Positions 56,175 through 64,000 of a stretch of DNA of 64,000 bases are shown piece after piece. The DNA lies in assembly GCA_003315335.1 (NCBI GenBank), contig QNRL01000003.1, positions 178,753-242,752 of the forward strand, written 5' to 3'. The notes beneath the pieces are model-generated. The model searched no databases. It saw only the letters and a list, made by a program, of their open reading frames with translations, and had not been told where the DNA came from. Numbering within the stretch: the stretch's first letter is position 1; every line of letters begins with the position of its first letter. The translations under genes and the position numbers were made by a program. The DNA is from Pseudocitrobacter faecalis. Its GTDB lineage: Bacteria; Pseudomonadota; Gammaproteobacteria; Enterobacterales; Enterobacteriaceae.

Positions 56175-56405
56175 GCCCCCTCACCCCGCCCTCTCCCTCA
56201 GGGAGAGGGAGAAAGACAGCTCAGTTCTGTGAGGTACGCACAATCGGTCTCCTCTCCCTGCGGGAGAAGGTTAGGGACAGCTCAATTCTGTGAGATACGC
56301 ACAATCAGTCCCCTCTCCCTGCGGGAGAGGGTTAGGGACAGCTCAGTTCTGTAAGGTACGCACAATCAGTCCCCTCTCCCTGTGGGAGAGGGTTAGGGTG
56401 AGGGG
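56175..56405. repeat. palindrome array, four units, ~61-bp period
   Basis: Four GGGAGAGGG-type palindromes with three spacers of the form ACAGCTCAGTTCTGT...TACGCACAATC, period about 61 bases. Outer arms are CCCTCACCCCGCCC and GGGTTAGGGTGAGGGG. Located between convergent xni and rlmM. Same family as at 50284, opposite orientation, different spacer except for the GCACAATC core. Confidence 0.88.
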
Positions 56406-56412
56406 TCAGGCC

Positions 56413-57513
56413 TCACCGCTCGTCGCGACGTCCACCGACCGCCGCCCACCAGCGACGCACGTGTACCGTCACTTCTTCGCGGTCGTGATACAACTGACGC
56501 GCCTGAATCTCAGCATTAATGCCGTGTTCTTGCAGCGCCTGCTCAATGTGCGCCAGGTTTGACGACACTTCTTCATAGCGCTTTTTCATTGGCAGCTTGA
56601 GGTTGAAGATCGTTTCGCGACACCAGCCATTTACCAGCCACTGCGCCATCAGCGCGGCGACTTTCGCCGGTTTCTCGACCATATCACACACCATCCACGA
56701 GATGTTGTTACGACTCGGGCGATAGCGGAAACCATCTTCGCGCAGCCAGGTCACCTGCCCGGTATCCATCAGGCTTTGCGCCATCGGGCCATTATCGACC
56801 GAGGAAACCCACATGTTGCGTTTTACCAACTGATAGGTCCAACCGCCAGGGCAAGCCCCGAGGTCAACCGCATACATTCCGTTCGCCAGGCGCTCATCCC
56901 ACTCATCGGCAGGAATAAATACATGGAACGCCTCTTCCAGCTTCAGGGTTGAACGGCTTGGCGCATCGGATGGGAATTTAAGGCGCGGAATGCCCATATA
57001 GAACGGGGAATTATTGGTGTTGTAGGAATAACCGGTGTAGCAGCACCCCGGTGCGATAAAGAACACATGCACGACCGGGCGCTTTGGCGTCTCGTATTTC
57101 GCTAATACACCCGCTTCACGTAGTGCCGAACGCAGCGGCACGGTGAATTTGCGACAGAACTTCATCAGCTCTTTGCTTTCATTGGTGTCCGCCACTTCAA
57201 CGCGCAAATCGCCGCCTTTCTCGACCACACCCTGCAACATGCCAACAACCGGTGTAATGCGATCTTCCGGCGGCAAATCTTTGAGTAATTCACCGACAAC
57301 AAACATCTGACGGGCGAAAATCAGCGATCTGAACGGCAGCTCACGGGCCAGCTTATCGGCCTCGCCTTCCTGATAACACTCAAAAATCACATAGCCCGAG
57401 TTCTCTTTTACTCGCGCAAAACCAAAGACTTCACGGCGTGCGGCTTTATCCGTAATTTCCGCAGCACACTCTTTCTCAAACCCAGGGCGGCAATAGAGCA
57501 CAACCTTATTCAT
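56413..57513 (-). CDS. rlmM: 23S rRNA 2'-O-ribose C2498 methyltransferase RlmM
   Basis: RlmM methylates the ribose of C2498. The ATG at 57513 gives 366 residues as in E. coli. An N-terminal THUMP domain (about 1-160) is followed by the Rossmann methyltransferase with [16 protein letters not shown] and the catalytic K-D-K-E set ([24 protein letters not shown]). The start overlaps the end of ygdD by eight bases. Confidence 0.97.
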   Translation of the reverse strand: MNKVVLYCRPGFEKECAAEITDKAARREVFGFARVKENSGYVIFECYQEGEADKLARELPFRSLIFARQMFVVGELLKDLPPEDRITPVVGMLQGVVEKGGDLRVEVADTNESKELMKFCRKFTVPLRSALREAGVLAKYETPKRPVVHVFFIAPGCCYTGYSYNTNNSPFYMGIPRLKFPSDAPSRSTLKLEEAFHVFIPADEWDERLANGMYAVDLGACPGGWTYQLVKRNMWVSSVDNGPMAQSLMDTGQVTWLREDGFRYRPSRNNISWMVCDMVEKPAKVAALMAQWLVNGWCRETIFNLKLPMKKRYEEVSSNLAHIEQALQEHGINAEIQARQLYHDREEVTVHVRRWWAAVGGRRDER

Positions 57514-57901
57514 GAACAACACCCTTACGTTTAAGACGAATAGCGCCGACCAGCATCAGCGCCCAACCTGCGAGGAAGCTAACGCCCCCCACCGGAGTAA
57601 CAAACGCCCACAGGCGTAAATGAGAGAGCGCCAGACAGTAAAGGCTGCCGCTGAATAACACGGTACCCAATGCCAGGAAGACGCTGCTCCAGTAGAACCA
57701 GATGCTGATGCGACGCTGCATCGCAACGGATAAGCCGAGGATCGCCAGCGTATGGAACGCCTGGTACTCGAGGCCGGTTTGGATCCAGCCCATCTCAACA
57801 ACACCCAGAGATTTGCTTAACACGTGCGCGCCAAAAGCGCCCAGTGCAACAAAGATAAAACCGCTAATGGCGGCGAAAATCAGCATAAAACGGCTGGTCA
57901 T
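57506..57901 (-). CDS. ygdD: inner membrane protein YgdD (DUF423)
   Basis: A 131-residue protein with four predicted helices (about 4-24, 44-62, 68-90, 96-118), identical in length to E. coli YgdD; motifs [12 protein letters not shown] and [12 protein letters not shown]. Function unknown. It lies 19 bases after gcvA and overlaps rlmM. Confidence 0.93.
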   Translation of the reverse strand: MTSRFMLIFAAISGFIFVALGAFGAHVLSKSLGVVEMGWIQTGLEYQAFHTLAILGLSVAMQRRISIWFYWSSVFLALGTVLFSGSLYCLALSHLRLWAFVTPVGGVSFLAGWALMLVGAIRLKRKGVVHE

Positions 57902-57920
57902 GCGATTACCCTAAATTCAT

Positions 57921-58838
57921 TTATTGTTCGTAACGGAAGCGGAATGTCTCTTGCTCATTGGCCGCTTTCGCCAGTATCCATTGCCGGAAGGCAGCTATTT
58001 TACCCAGTTCAGCCTGACTGTCATGACAAACCAGATAAAAAGCGTTTTTACTGACCAGGACATCATTAAACGGGCAGACCAGGCGACCTGCTTCTATTTC
58101 CGACTGCGCCATGACGTTATTCGCCAGCGCGACGCCTTGTCCATGAATGGCAGCCTGTAGCACCATCGCGCTATGGCTGAAGATCGGCCCTTGCTGTACG
58201 TTGATGTGGTTAAGCCCCAACTGGCGGGTATAGGTTTGCCAGTCACGACGTGAAGCATCATGCAATAAGGTATGCTTCGCGAGATCTGCCGGCGTTTTGA
58301 GCGCTTTATCGCCCGTCAGCAGCAGCGGCGAGCACACCGGAAGCAGATATTCTGCGTACAATTTTTCGACACGCAGACCCGGCCAGTTTCCGCGACCATA
58401 AAAAATCGCCACGTCCACATCGTCAGCCAGCTTGTCTTCCTGACGGTCGACAGCCTGGATTCTGACGTCAATTCCCGGATAAGCTGAGTTAAAGCTTGTA
58501 AGACGAGGCACCAGCCACTGAATCGCAAAACTGGGCAATAAACTGACCGTCAACGCCCCTTTTGCACTTCGTGCCTGTAGTTTACGCGTTGCCTCGGTTA
58601 ATTGCGAAAAGATCTCTTTGATGTCGAGGAAATAGCTCTGCCCCTCTTCCGTGAGCAACAGTGAACGATTGCGGCGACGGAACAGCTTCAGTCCTAAAAA
58701 ATCCTCAAGTGACTTGATTTGGTGGCTTACTGCGGCCTGCGTCACAAAAAGCTCATCGGCGGCGCGAGTAAAACTCAAATGGCGGGCTGCTGCATCAAAT
58801 ACACGTAATGCATTCAGTGGTGGCAATCGCTTCGACAT
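57921..58838 (-). CDS. gcvA: LysR-type regulator GcvA
   Basis: GcvA controls the glycine cleavage operon gcvTHP (off-window) and activates the divergent sRNA gene gcvB. The ATG at 58838 gives 305 residues as in E. coli. The winged helix-turn-helix is at about 6-65 (LNALRVFDAAARHLSFTRAADELFVTQAAVSHQIKSLE); the effector domain follows. Confidence 0.97.
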   Translation of the reverse strand: MSKRLPPLNALRVFDAAARHLSFTRAADELFVTQAAVSHQIKSLEDFLGLKLFRRRNRSLLLTEEGQSYFLDIKEIFSQLTEATRKLQARSAKGALTVSLLPSFAIQWLVPRLTSFNSAYPGIDVRIQAVDRQEDKLADDVDVAIFYGRGNWPGLRVEKLYAEYLLPVCSPLLLTGDKALKTPADLAKHTLLHDASRRDWQTYTRQLGLNHINVQQGPIFSHSAMVLQAAIHGQGVALANNVMAQSEIEAGRLVCPFNDVLVSKNAFYLVCHDSQAELGKIAAFRQWILAKAANEQETFRFRYEQ

Positions 58839-58976
58839 GGTCCCAGAACCCAAATGTTAATAGGATTTAACAAATAGGAAACAACGTTTAACCTATTAGT
58901 TTTTTTTATCTGAGCCATTATAAATTGTCCGTTGAGCTTCTACCAGCAAATACCTATAGTGGCGGCACTTCCTGAG
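58839..58976. promoter_or_regulatory. gcvA-gcvB divergent control region
   Basis: A TATAGT (58965-58970) lies seven bases before the gcvB start, without a good -35, as expected for a GcvA-activated promoter. Two ATTAG/CTAAT-type motifs at about 58860 and 58890 resemble the core of known GcvA sites. Confidence 0.55.
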
Positions 58977-59173
58977 CCGGAACGAAAAGCTTTTTTCGGA
59001 ATGCGTGTTCTGATGGGCTTTTGGCTTACGGTTGTGATGTTGTGTTGTTGTGTTTGCAATTGGTCTGCGATTCAGACCACGGTAGCAACGCTACCCTTTT
59101 TCACTTCCTGTACATTTACCCTGTCTGTCCATAGTGATTAATGTAGCACCGCCCAATTGCGGTGCTTTTTTTT
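58977..59173 (+). ncRNA. gcvB: GcvB small RNA
   Basis: GcvB is an Hfq-dependent RNA that represses many amino acid and peptide transporter mRNAs. It begins ACTTCCTGAGCCGG, contains the conserved G/U-rich R1 target-binding stretch (about 59033-59059, TGTGATGTTGTGTTGTTGTG), and ends in the terminator AGCACCGC-CCAATT-GCGGTGCT plus T-run (59145-59173). About 197 nt; the E. coli RNA is about 205. Confidence 0.97.
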
Positions 59174-59188
59174 GCCTGTCAGCCTGAT

Positions 59189-59416
59189 TTAGTCTTCCAG
59201 AGCAACCATCTCTTTCACGTCGGTACGGTTAATCTGTTGCTTGTTACCGTTGGCATCTTTGTAAGAAATCATCCCGGTTTCGTCATCCGTTTTCGGCTTA
59301 CCATCAGAGACGATACTACGGCCATCATTCGTGTGCATGACGTAGTTCGGGGAAGAACAGGCGCCCAGGGCAAAGGTCATTACACAAGCTGAAATAATTG
59401 CGGCAGTCTTTTTCAT
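59189..59416 (-). CDS. ygdI: lipoprotein YgdI (DUF903)
   Basis: A 75-residue lipoprotein with a signal peptide ending in the lipobox LGAC, followed by a small beta-rich DUF903 domain (YVMHTNDGRSIVSDGKPK; NGNKQQINRTDVKEM). It matches E. coli YgdI in length. Role unknown. It is transcribed toward the GcvB terminator. Confidence 0.95.
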   Translation of the reverse strand: MKKTAAIISACVMTFALGACSSPNYVMHTNDGRSIVSDGKPKTDDETGMISYKDANGNKQQINRTDVKEMVALED

Positions 59417-59608
59417 CTTCTACTCCTTTAAGCGATTTATGCCAGATAGTTCATATTCCGTAACAGGCAAAAACATTTGCCTAACGTTATTTAGCATATG
59501 TCACTGGTCAGATTTCGCCAGTATATCCAGATTATTCTGATGGTTAGCACAAGCCTTGTCATAAGGCCAGTTTTGCGCCACGATCGCACTACTGAACCGA
59601 GGAATATC

Positions 59609-60817
59609 ATGAACGCTTTTAACCCCGCGCAGTTTCGCGCCCAGTTCCCTGCGTTAGCCGATGCAGGCGTCTATCTCGATAGCGCCGCCACGGCCCTGAA
59701 ACCGCAGACCGTCATTGATGCCACGCAACACTTCTATTCGCTCAGCGCAGGCAACGTCCACCGTAGCCAGTTCGCGCAGGCGCAAAAGCTCACCGCACGT
59801 TATGAAGCCGCACGCGATCAGGTTGCCGCGTGGCTGAACGCACCTTCCGGCAAAAATATCGTCTGGACACGCGGTACGACAGAAGCCATCAACATGGTAG
59901 CGCAGTGCTACGCGCGGCCTCGTTTGCAGGCGGGTGACGAGATTATTGTTAGCGAAGCAGAGCACCACGCCAATCTGGTGCCGTGGCTGATGGTTGCGCA
60001 ACAAACCGGGGCGAAAATCGTTAAGCTTCCGCTGGGACGCGATCGTCTGCCCAATCTCGATCTTCTGCCTTCGCTTATCACATCGCGCAGTAAAATTCTG
60101 GCGCTGGGGCAAATGTCCAACGTGACCGGCGGCTGCCCGGATCTCGCTCGCGCCATTACCCTTGCTCATCAGACAAATATGGTGGTGATGGTCGACGGCG
60201 CGCAGGGCGCGGTGCATTGCCCTGCGGATGTGCAACAGCTGGATATCGATTTCTACGCTTTTTCCGGGCATAAACTGTATGGCCCGACGGGTATCGGCGC
60301 GCTGTACGGCAAAAGCGATCTTCTCGATGAGATGTCGCCGTGGCTTGGCGGTGGCAAGATGATCAGTGAAGTCACTTTCGACGGTTTTACCACGCAACCG
60401 GTACCTTATCGTCTGGAAGCAGGCACGCCAAACGTAGCGGGCGTTATTGGCCTGAGCGCCGCGCTGGAGTGGCTTGCGGAGACAGATATCGTGCAGGCAG
60501 AAAACTGGAGCCGAGGGCTGGCAACGCTTGCGGAAGATGAACTGGCGAAACGACCGGGGTTCCGTTCCTTCCGCTGTCAGGATTCCAGCCTGCTGGCGTT
60601 CGATTTTAAAGGCGTTCACCATAGCGATATGGTTACGCTTTTGGCAGAATACGGTATCGCCCTGCGCGCCGGGCAGCACTGCGCACAACCGCTGCTGGCG
60701 GCTCTCGGCGTGAGCGGCACGCTGCGCGCTTCCTTTGCCCCCTATAATACGCAAGATGACGTTTACGCGCTGGTCAACGCCGTTGATCGGGCGCTCGAAT
60801 TACTGGTGGACGAATGA
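59609..60817 (+). CDS. csdA: cysteine desulfurase CsdA
   Basis: A PLP-dependent NifS/SufS-type enzyme that takes sulfur from cysteine and hands it to CsdE. The ATG at 59609 follows GAGGAATATC; 402 residues (401 in E. coli). The PLP lysine is in [14 protein letters not shown] and the active cysteine in [12 protein letters not shown]. Other blocks: [37 protein letters not shown]. csdE overlaps by four bases. Confidence 0.97.
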   Translation: MNAFNPAQFRAQFPALADAGVYLDSAATALKPQTVIDATQHFYSLSAGNVHRSQFAQAQKLTARYEAARDQVAAWLNAPSGKNIVWTRGTTEAINMVAQCYARPRLQAGDEIIVSEAEHHANLVPWLMVAQQTGAKIVKLPLGRDRLPNLDLLPSLITSRSKILALGQMSNVTGGCPDLARAITLAHQTNMVVMVDGAQGAVHCPADVQQLDIDFYAFSGHKLYGPTGIGALYGKSDLLDEMSPWLGGGKMISEVTFDGFTTQPVPYRLEAGTPNVAGVIGLSAALEWLAETDIVQAENWSRGLATLAEDELAKRPGFRSFRCQDSSLLAFDFKGVHHSDMVTLLAEYGIALRAGQHCAQPLLAALGVSGTLRASFAPYNTQDDVYALVNAVDRALELLVDE

Positions 60818-61263
60818 CAGCTTCTCTCCTCGCCGGGCACCCGTTCGGCACAACCGTGACACCCGACTCGCTGCGCCAGCTTTTTGCGCCCCTGCAGCAG
60901 TGGGAAGAGAAATACCGACAGGTAATTTTGCTGGGCAAGCAGCTTCCGGCGCTCAGCGACGATCTCAAAGCGCAGGCGCGGGAAATTCCCGGCTGTGAAA
61001 ATCGCGTCTGGCTGGGTTATACGGTCACGCCATCGGGCGCGATGCATTTCTTTGGTGACAGTGAAGGCAGAATTGTGCGTGGCCTGCTGGCTGTGTTGCT
61101 GACAGCGGTAGAAGGAAGAAGCGCCAGCGATCTGGCTTCAGCCGACCCACTGGCGCTGTTTGATGAGTTGGGGCTACGTGGTCAACTTAGTGCTTCACGC
61201 TCGCAGGGCCTGGCGGCCCTGAGTGAAGCGGTAACCGACGCTGCACGTCAGGCGCTGGCCTGA
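60814..61263 (+). CDS. csdE: sulfur acceptor protein CsdE
   Basis: A SufE-like sulfur acceptor of 149 residues (147 in E. coli). The receiving cysteine is C61 in [13 protein letters not shown]. The ATGA overlap with csdA indicates coupled translation. Its last 16 bases overlap the 3' end of tcdA on the opposite strand. Confidence 0.96.
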   Translation: MTASLLAGHPFGTTVTPDSLRQLFAPLQQWEEKYRQVILLGKQLPALSDDLKAQAREIPGCENRVWLGYTVTPSGAMHFFGDSEGRIVRGLLAVLLTAVEGRSASDLASADPLALFDELGLRGQLSASRSQGLAALSEAVTDAARQALA

Positions 61264-62060
61264 CGCTCCGCTTTTGCCATCATTTTTTTCAACGCATGGG
61301 ACACCGCAACAAAACCGAAGGTTGCGGTAACCATCGTCGCCGCGCCAAAGCCGGAGGCGCAATCCATCCGTTTAGGCCCTTCCGCCGTGCTTTTCATCGC
61401 ACACACTGAACCATCCGATTGCGGGTAAACCAGCGCTTCAGTTGAAAACACGCAGTCTACACCCAGCTTGCCTTTACTGTTTTTCACCACGTTGAATTCA
61501 CTCTTCAGCCGCTCACGCAGTTTAGCCGCCAGCGGATCCTGAATCGTTTTAGCCAAATCGGTGACCTGAATCTGCGTCGGGTCGATTTGCCCGCCCGCCC
61601 CGCCGGTGGTCACCAGTGGCACTTTATAACGGCGACAGTAAGCAATCAGCGCCGCTTTAGGGCGCACGCTGTCGATGGCATCAATCACATAGTCATAGCC
61701 TGCGCTCATGTACTGTGCGACATTTTCCGTAGTAACGAAATCATCTATCACTGTGACGCGGCATTCCGGGTTGATTTGGCGGATACGCTCGGCCATCACT
61801 TCCGCCTTGGCCTGCCCGACATTGCCAGTCAGCGCATGCAGCTGACGGTTGGTGTTGGTCACACAGACGTCGTCCATGTCGATAAGCGTGATAGCACCAA
61901 TCCCCGTACGCGCCAGCGCTTCCGCCGCCCAGCAGCCGACACCGCCAATACCCACCACGCAAACGTGCGCGCCCGCAAAGAGCTGTAACGCGTTTTCACC
62001 GTACAACCGCGCCGTGCCGCCAAAACGCTGGCGCCAGGCGTCACTGATGACAACTGACAT
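61248..62060 (-). CDS. tcdA: tRNA threonylcarbamoyladenosine dehydratase TcdA
   Basis: A ThiF/E1-like ATPase that forms the cyclic ct6A at position 37 of tRNAs; in E. coli (as CsdL) it works with the CsdA-CsdE sulfur relay. 270 residues. The nucleotide-binding motif [32 protein letters not shown], and [18 protein letters not shown] are typical. A C-terminal apolar helix ([17 protein letters not shown]) may anchor it to the membrane. Confidence 0.95.
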   Translation of the reverse strand: MSVVISDAWRQRFGGTARLYGENALQLFAGAHVCVVGIGGVGCWAAEALARTGIGAITLIDMDDVCVTNTNRQLHALTGNVGQAKAEVMAERIRQINPECRVTVIDDFVTTENVAQYMSAGYDYVIDAIDSVRPKAALIAYCRRYKVPLVTTGGAGGQIDPTQIQVTDLAKTIQDPLAAKLRERLKSEFNVVKNSKGKLGVDCVFSTEALVYPQSDGSVCAMKSTAEGPKRMDCASGFGAATMVTATFGFVAVSHALKKMMAKAERQASA

Positions 62061-62103
62061 AGAACCTCGGAGTTGAAATACATTAAGAGTGGGAGTGAAG
62101 GCT

Positions 62104-62194
62104 TCCCCTCACCCCGGCCCTCTCCCTGAGGGAGAGGGAGAAAAGCGAGCACAATCGGTTCCCTCTCCCTCAGGGAGAGGGTTAGGGTGAGGGT
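62104..62194. repeat. palindrome array, two units and one spacer
   Basis: Two GGGAGAGGG palindromes flank a short spacer (GAGAAAAGCGAGCACAATCGGTTC), with CCCTCACCCCGGCCC and GGGTTAGGGTGAGGG outer arms. Between tcdA and mltA. It looks like the minimal complete form of the family. Confidence 0.85.
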
Positions 62195-62201
62195 GTCTGC
62201 A

Positions 62202-63299
62202 TCAGCCGCTAAACACATTCCCCGCGCCCGGCGCAGTTTTCAGCACCCACACGCGACCATAGTGATTATACCAGCCTGCGCGGTGTCCGGCATCCGGGCC
62301 GATCCCCTGATAGATATCAAAGTGTTGGCCTTTAATCGCCCCACCCACATCCAGCGCGACCATCAGACGCAGCTCATATTGACCGTTAAACTTGCCGTTA
62401 TTGTCCAGCAGCGGCACTTCCGCCAGCAGCGTGGTGCCTGCCGGAATAATGCTACGGTCCGATGCCACAGACGCACGACCAATCAGCGGCACCGCGCTTG
62501 CCCCTTTCACTGGCGCAAACGATTGAGGTTTAAAGAAGACGAACGACGGATTCTGCTCCAGCAGTTCGCGGACTTCCGCTTCACTGTGTTTTTCGCCCCA
62601 CTCACGAATCGCCTGCATCGACATATCTTCACGTTTCACTTCCCCACGGTCGATCAACACTTTGCCAATACTGCGATAAGGCCAACCATTTTTACCGGCA
62701 TAGCTAAAGAAGTTAAGCGGCGAACCGTCGCCAAAATCGATATAGCCGCTACCCTGCACATCCATAATGAAGTTATCCATCAGCGAGTTGCTGTAGGCCA
62801 GGATGTAGCTGTCGCTCAGGCCGCCGGCATAAATACTGGCGCGTGATGGCAGTTTTCCGCGCTTCGGCGGCATGCGGTAAATCGGATACTGGAACTCACC
62901 CTGACGGGTATGGCGCGCCTGAATTACCGGCGTGTAGTATCCGGTAAACTGGACGTTACCGTAATTATCGGCACCTTCCATCTGCCAGGCGTCGAGGCCG
63001 AACTGGCGCATGTTACGCGTATCGCCCCCGGCACGCAGCCACTGTTGCACGGCGTTATACACATTGCTCTGGTTGCCATACAGGCGCGGCGACGCACTGC
63101 GAATTTGATTAACCTGCTCTGCAAAGTCACCGGCGTTGATTGGCGCGCCGACGGCCTCAGGTTGATTGACCAGTGAGAAAGGCTGGGTAAATTTCCCGTC
63201 TTTATACTGTTGACCGCGATCGGTCGGTTTGGAAGAACAGGCAGCCAGCATCGCCAGCATTGCGCCCGTTACCACATACTTTGCCCAACGTCCTTTCAT
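62202..63299 (-). CDS. mltA: membrane-bound lytic transglycosylase A
   Basis: An outer-membrane lipoprotein that cleaves peptidoglycan glycan strands to 1,6-anhydro ends. The ATG at 63299 gives 365 residues as in E. coli; a longer frame overlaps the upstream promoter region. Lipobox LAAC with lipidated C21. The MltA domain (about 110-250, TGYYTPVIQARHTRQGEFQYPIY; VQGSGYIDFGDGS) and the 3D domain (about 290-360, ALDVGGAIKGQHFDIYQG, with the catalytic aspartate) are complete. Confidence 0.97.
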   Translation of the reverse strand: MKGRWAKYVVTGAMLAMLAACSSKPTDRGQQYKDGKFTQPFSLVNQPEAVGAPINAGDFAEQVNQIRSASPRLYGNQSNVYNAVQQWLRAGGDTRNMRQFGLDAWQMEGADNYGNVQFTGYYTPVIQARHTRQGEFQYPIYRMPPKRGKLPSRASIYAGGLSDSYILAYSNSLMDNFIMDVQGSGYIDFGDGSPLNFFSYAGKNGWPYRSIGKVLIDRGEVKREDMSMQAIREWGEKHSEAEVRELLEQNPSFVFFKPQSFAPVKGASAVPLIGRASVASDRSIIPAGTTLLAEVPLLDNNGKFNGQYELRLMVALDVGGAIKGQHFDIYQGIGPDAGHRAGWYNHYGRVWVLKTAPGAGNVFSG

Positions 63300-63467
63300 G
63301 GTATCTCGTCTTCTACGTAAATCGTGAATGCCCGAAGAAGATAACAAACCGCCAGGCCTATTGAAACGTGATAACGTCCCCTGAGCGAAATTTCGTACAA
63401 AAAACAAACCGAGCTGGCGCTTTTTAACGCGTTTTCGGAAAAAATAACCATTTAAATCAAAAAATAG

Positions 63468-63495
63468 TTGCATCAGAAAGCGAGCAGAGTATAGT
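63468..63495 (+). promoter_or_regulatory. promoter of the initiator tRNA cluster
   Basis: TTGCAT (63468-63473) and TATAGT (63490-63495) with a 16-base spacer precede the first tRNA. The GC-rich discriminator (GCGCATCC) is typical of stringently controlled stable-RNA promoters. Confidence 0.75.
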
Positions 63496-63508
63496 GCGCA
63501 TCCACGGA

Positions 63509-63585
<77 letters not shown>

Positions 63586-63629
63586 ATTACAATGTGAAAA
63601 GAGTTACTTGAAAGAGAGTAACAGACGGA

Positions 63630-63706
<77 letters not shown>

Positions 63707-63757
63707 ACACATTGTACATAAGAGAAAAGGTTACTCGATGGAAGAGTAACAGACGGA

Positions 63758-63834
<77 letters not shown>

Positions 63835-63844
63835 ACAAAATCAA

Positions 63845-63868
63845 GCACCCATTTGGGTGTTTTTTTTT
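63845..63868 (+). terminator. terminator of the initiator tRNA cluster
   Basis: CACCC pairs with GGGTG around ATTT, followed by nine T residues, 10 bases after the third tRNA. Confidence 0.88.
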
Positions 63869-63890
63869 GCCTGTTATTTGCCCCAGCCAT

Positions 63891-63915
63891 AAAAAAGAGC
63901 GCCGTAGCGCTCTTT
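63891..63915. terminator. amiC terminator, bidirectional
   Basis: GAGCGC pairs with GCGCTC around CGTA, flanked by an A-run and a T-run, directly downstream of the amiC stop. Confidence 0.85.
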
Positions 63916-63924
63916 GCCTGTGCC

Positions 63925-64000
63925 TTATCGCCTCGCCAGCGTCGCGCCATCGGCAAAATAGGCTTTTATTCCCGCCAGAATAGACTCGGCAACAGCCTGC
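63925..64000 (-). CDS. amiC: N-acetylmuramoyl-L-alanine amidase AmiC, C-terminal end
   Basis: The last 24 codons and TAA of a minus-strand gene that enters from the right edge. They read AESILAGIKAYFADGATLARR, which I recognise as the end of AmiC; its position after the initiator tRNA cluster is as in E. coli. AmiC splits daughter-cell peptidoglycan and is activated by NlpD, encoded at 10.3-11.5 kb. Confidence 0.8.
   Translation of the reverse strand, partial: QAVAESILAGIKAYFADGATLARR

Noticed and set aside
56290-56562. 90-codon plus-strand frame over the second array
   Set aside because: Repeat translation running into the antisense of rlmM.
58932-59141. 69-codon plus-strand frame overlapping GcvB
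   Set aside because: The sequence is explained by the conserved GcvB RNA; the frame has no binding site and its ends do not fit a gene.

Overview
This window is a chromosomal segment of an enteric bacterium (Enterobacteriaceae). Nearly every core gene encodes a protein with the length and sequence I know from Escherichia coli, and the order mutS, rpoS, nlpD, pcm, surE, truD, ispF, ispD, ftsB, ygbE, cysCND, iap, cysHIJ, queD, queE, eno, pyrG, mazG, relA, rlmD, barA, gudDXP, yqcA, truC, yqcC, csrB, syd, queF, ppnN, sdaCB, xni, rlmM, ygdD, gcvA, gcvB, ygdI, csdAE, tcdA, mltA, three initiator tRNAs and amiC is the classic enteric backbone. It is not E. coli K-12: hosA-ecdBCD lies between mutS and rpoS, a second cysG ends the sulfate operon, garK lies beside gudD, mazEF and CRISPR-Cas are missing from their E. 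coli positions, and a hok/sok locus sits between iap and cysH. Citrobacter or a close relative is my best guess; the genus is an inference from memory.

Layout. 1-3.6 kb is an AT-rich accessory block: a truncated LuxR-like regulator, an overlapping pair encoding a ToxR/CadC-like membrane regulator and a FidL/PsaF-like partner, insertion-sequence debris, and a tyrosine integrase broken by three stops and a frameshift. 3.7-10.2 kb holds mutS, the hydroxybenzoate decarboxylase genes ecdBCD with their repressor HosA and two operators, and rpoS. 10.3-16 kb is the nlpD-to-ygbE block. 16-26.5 kb holds sulfate assimilation (cysC, N, D, G and cysH, I, J) around iap and the type I toxin-antitoxin locus. 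26.8-28 kb has queD and queE. 28.0-29.85 kb is a second AT-rich accessory cassette: a DUF4225-like protein and three related small membrane proteins. 30-40.7 kb holds eno, pyrG, mazG, relA, rlmD and barA; 40.8-46.1 kb is glucarate catabolism; 46.6-64 kb carries tRNA modification, the regulatory RNAs CsrB and GcvB, serine catabolism, the Csd sulfur-transfer genes and the initiator tRNA cluster.

Connections. BarA at 38-40.7 kb heads the BarA-UvrY cascade whose main output, CsrB, is at 48.2-48.6 kb with a UvrY-type box upstream. NlpD at 10.3 kb is the known activator of AmiC, whose last codons are at the right edge. queD, queE and queF supply queuosine synthesis. The cys genes, including the extra sirohaem synthase, form the route from sulfate to sulfide.

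Most notable observations: the DUF4225/small-membrane-protein cassette, a 49-nt duplication inside CsrB, a family of palindrome arrays with a shared spacer core at five intergenic sites, hok/sok at the usual CRISPR site, and paired A-U changes in two of three initiator tRNA genes.
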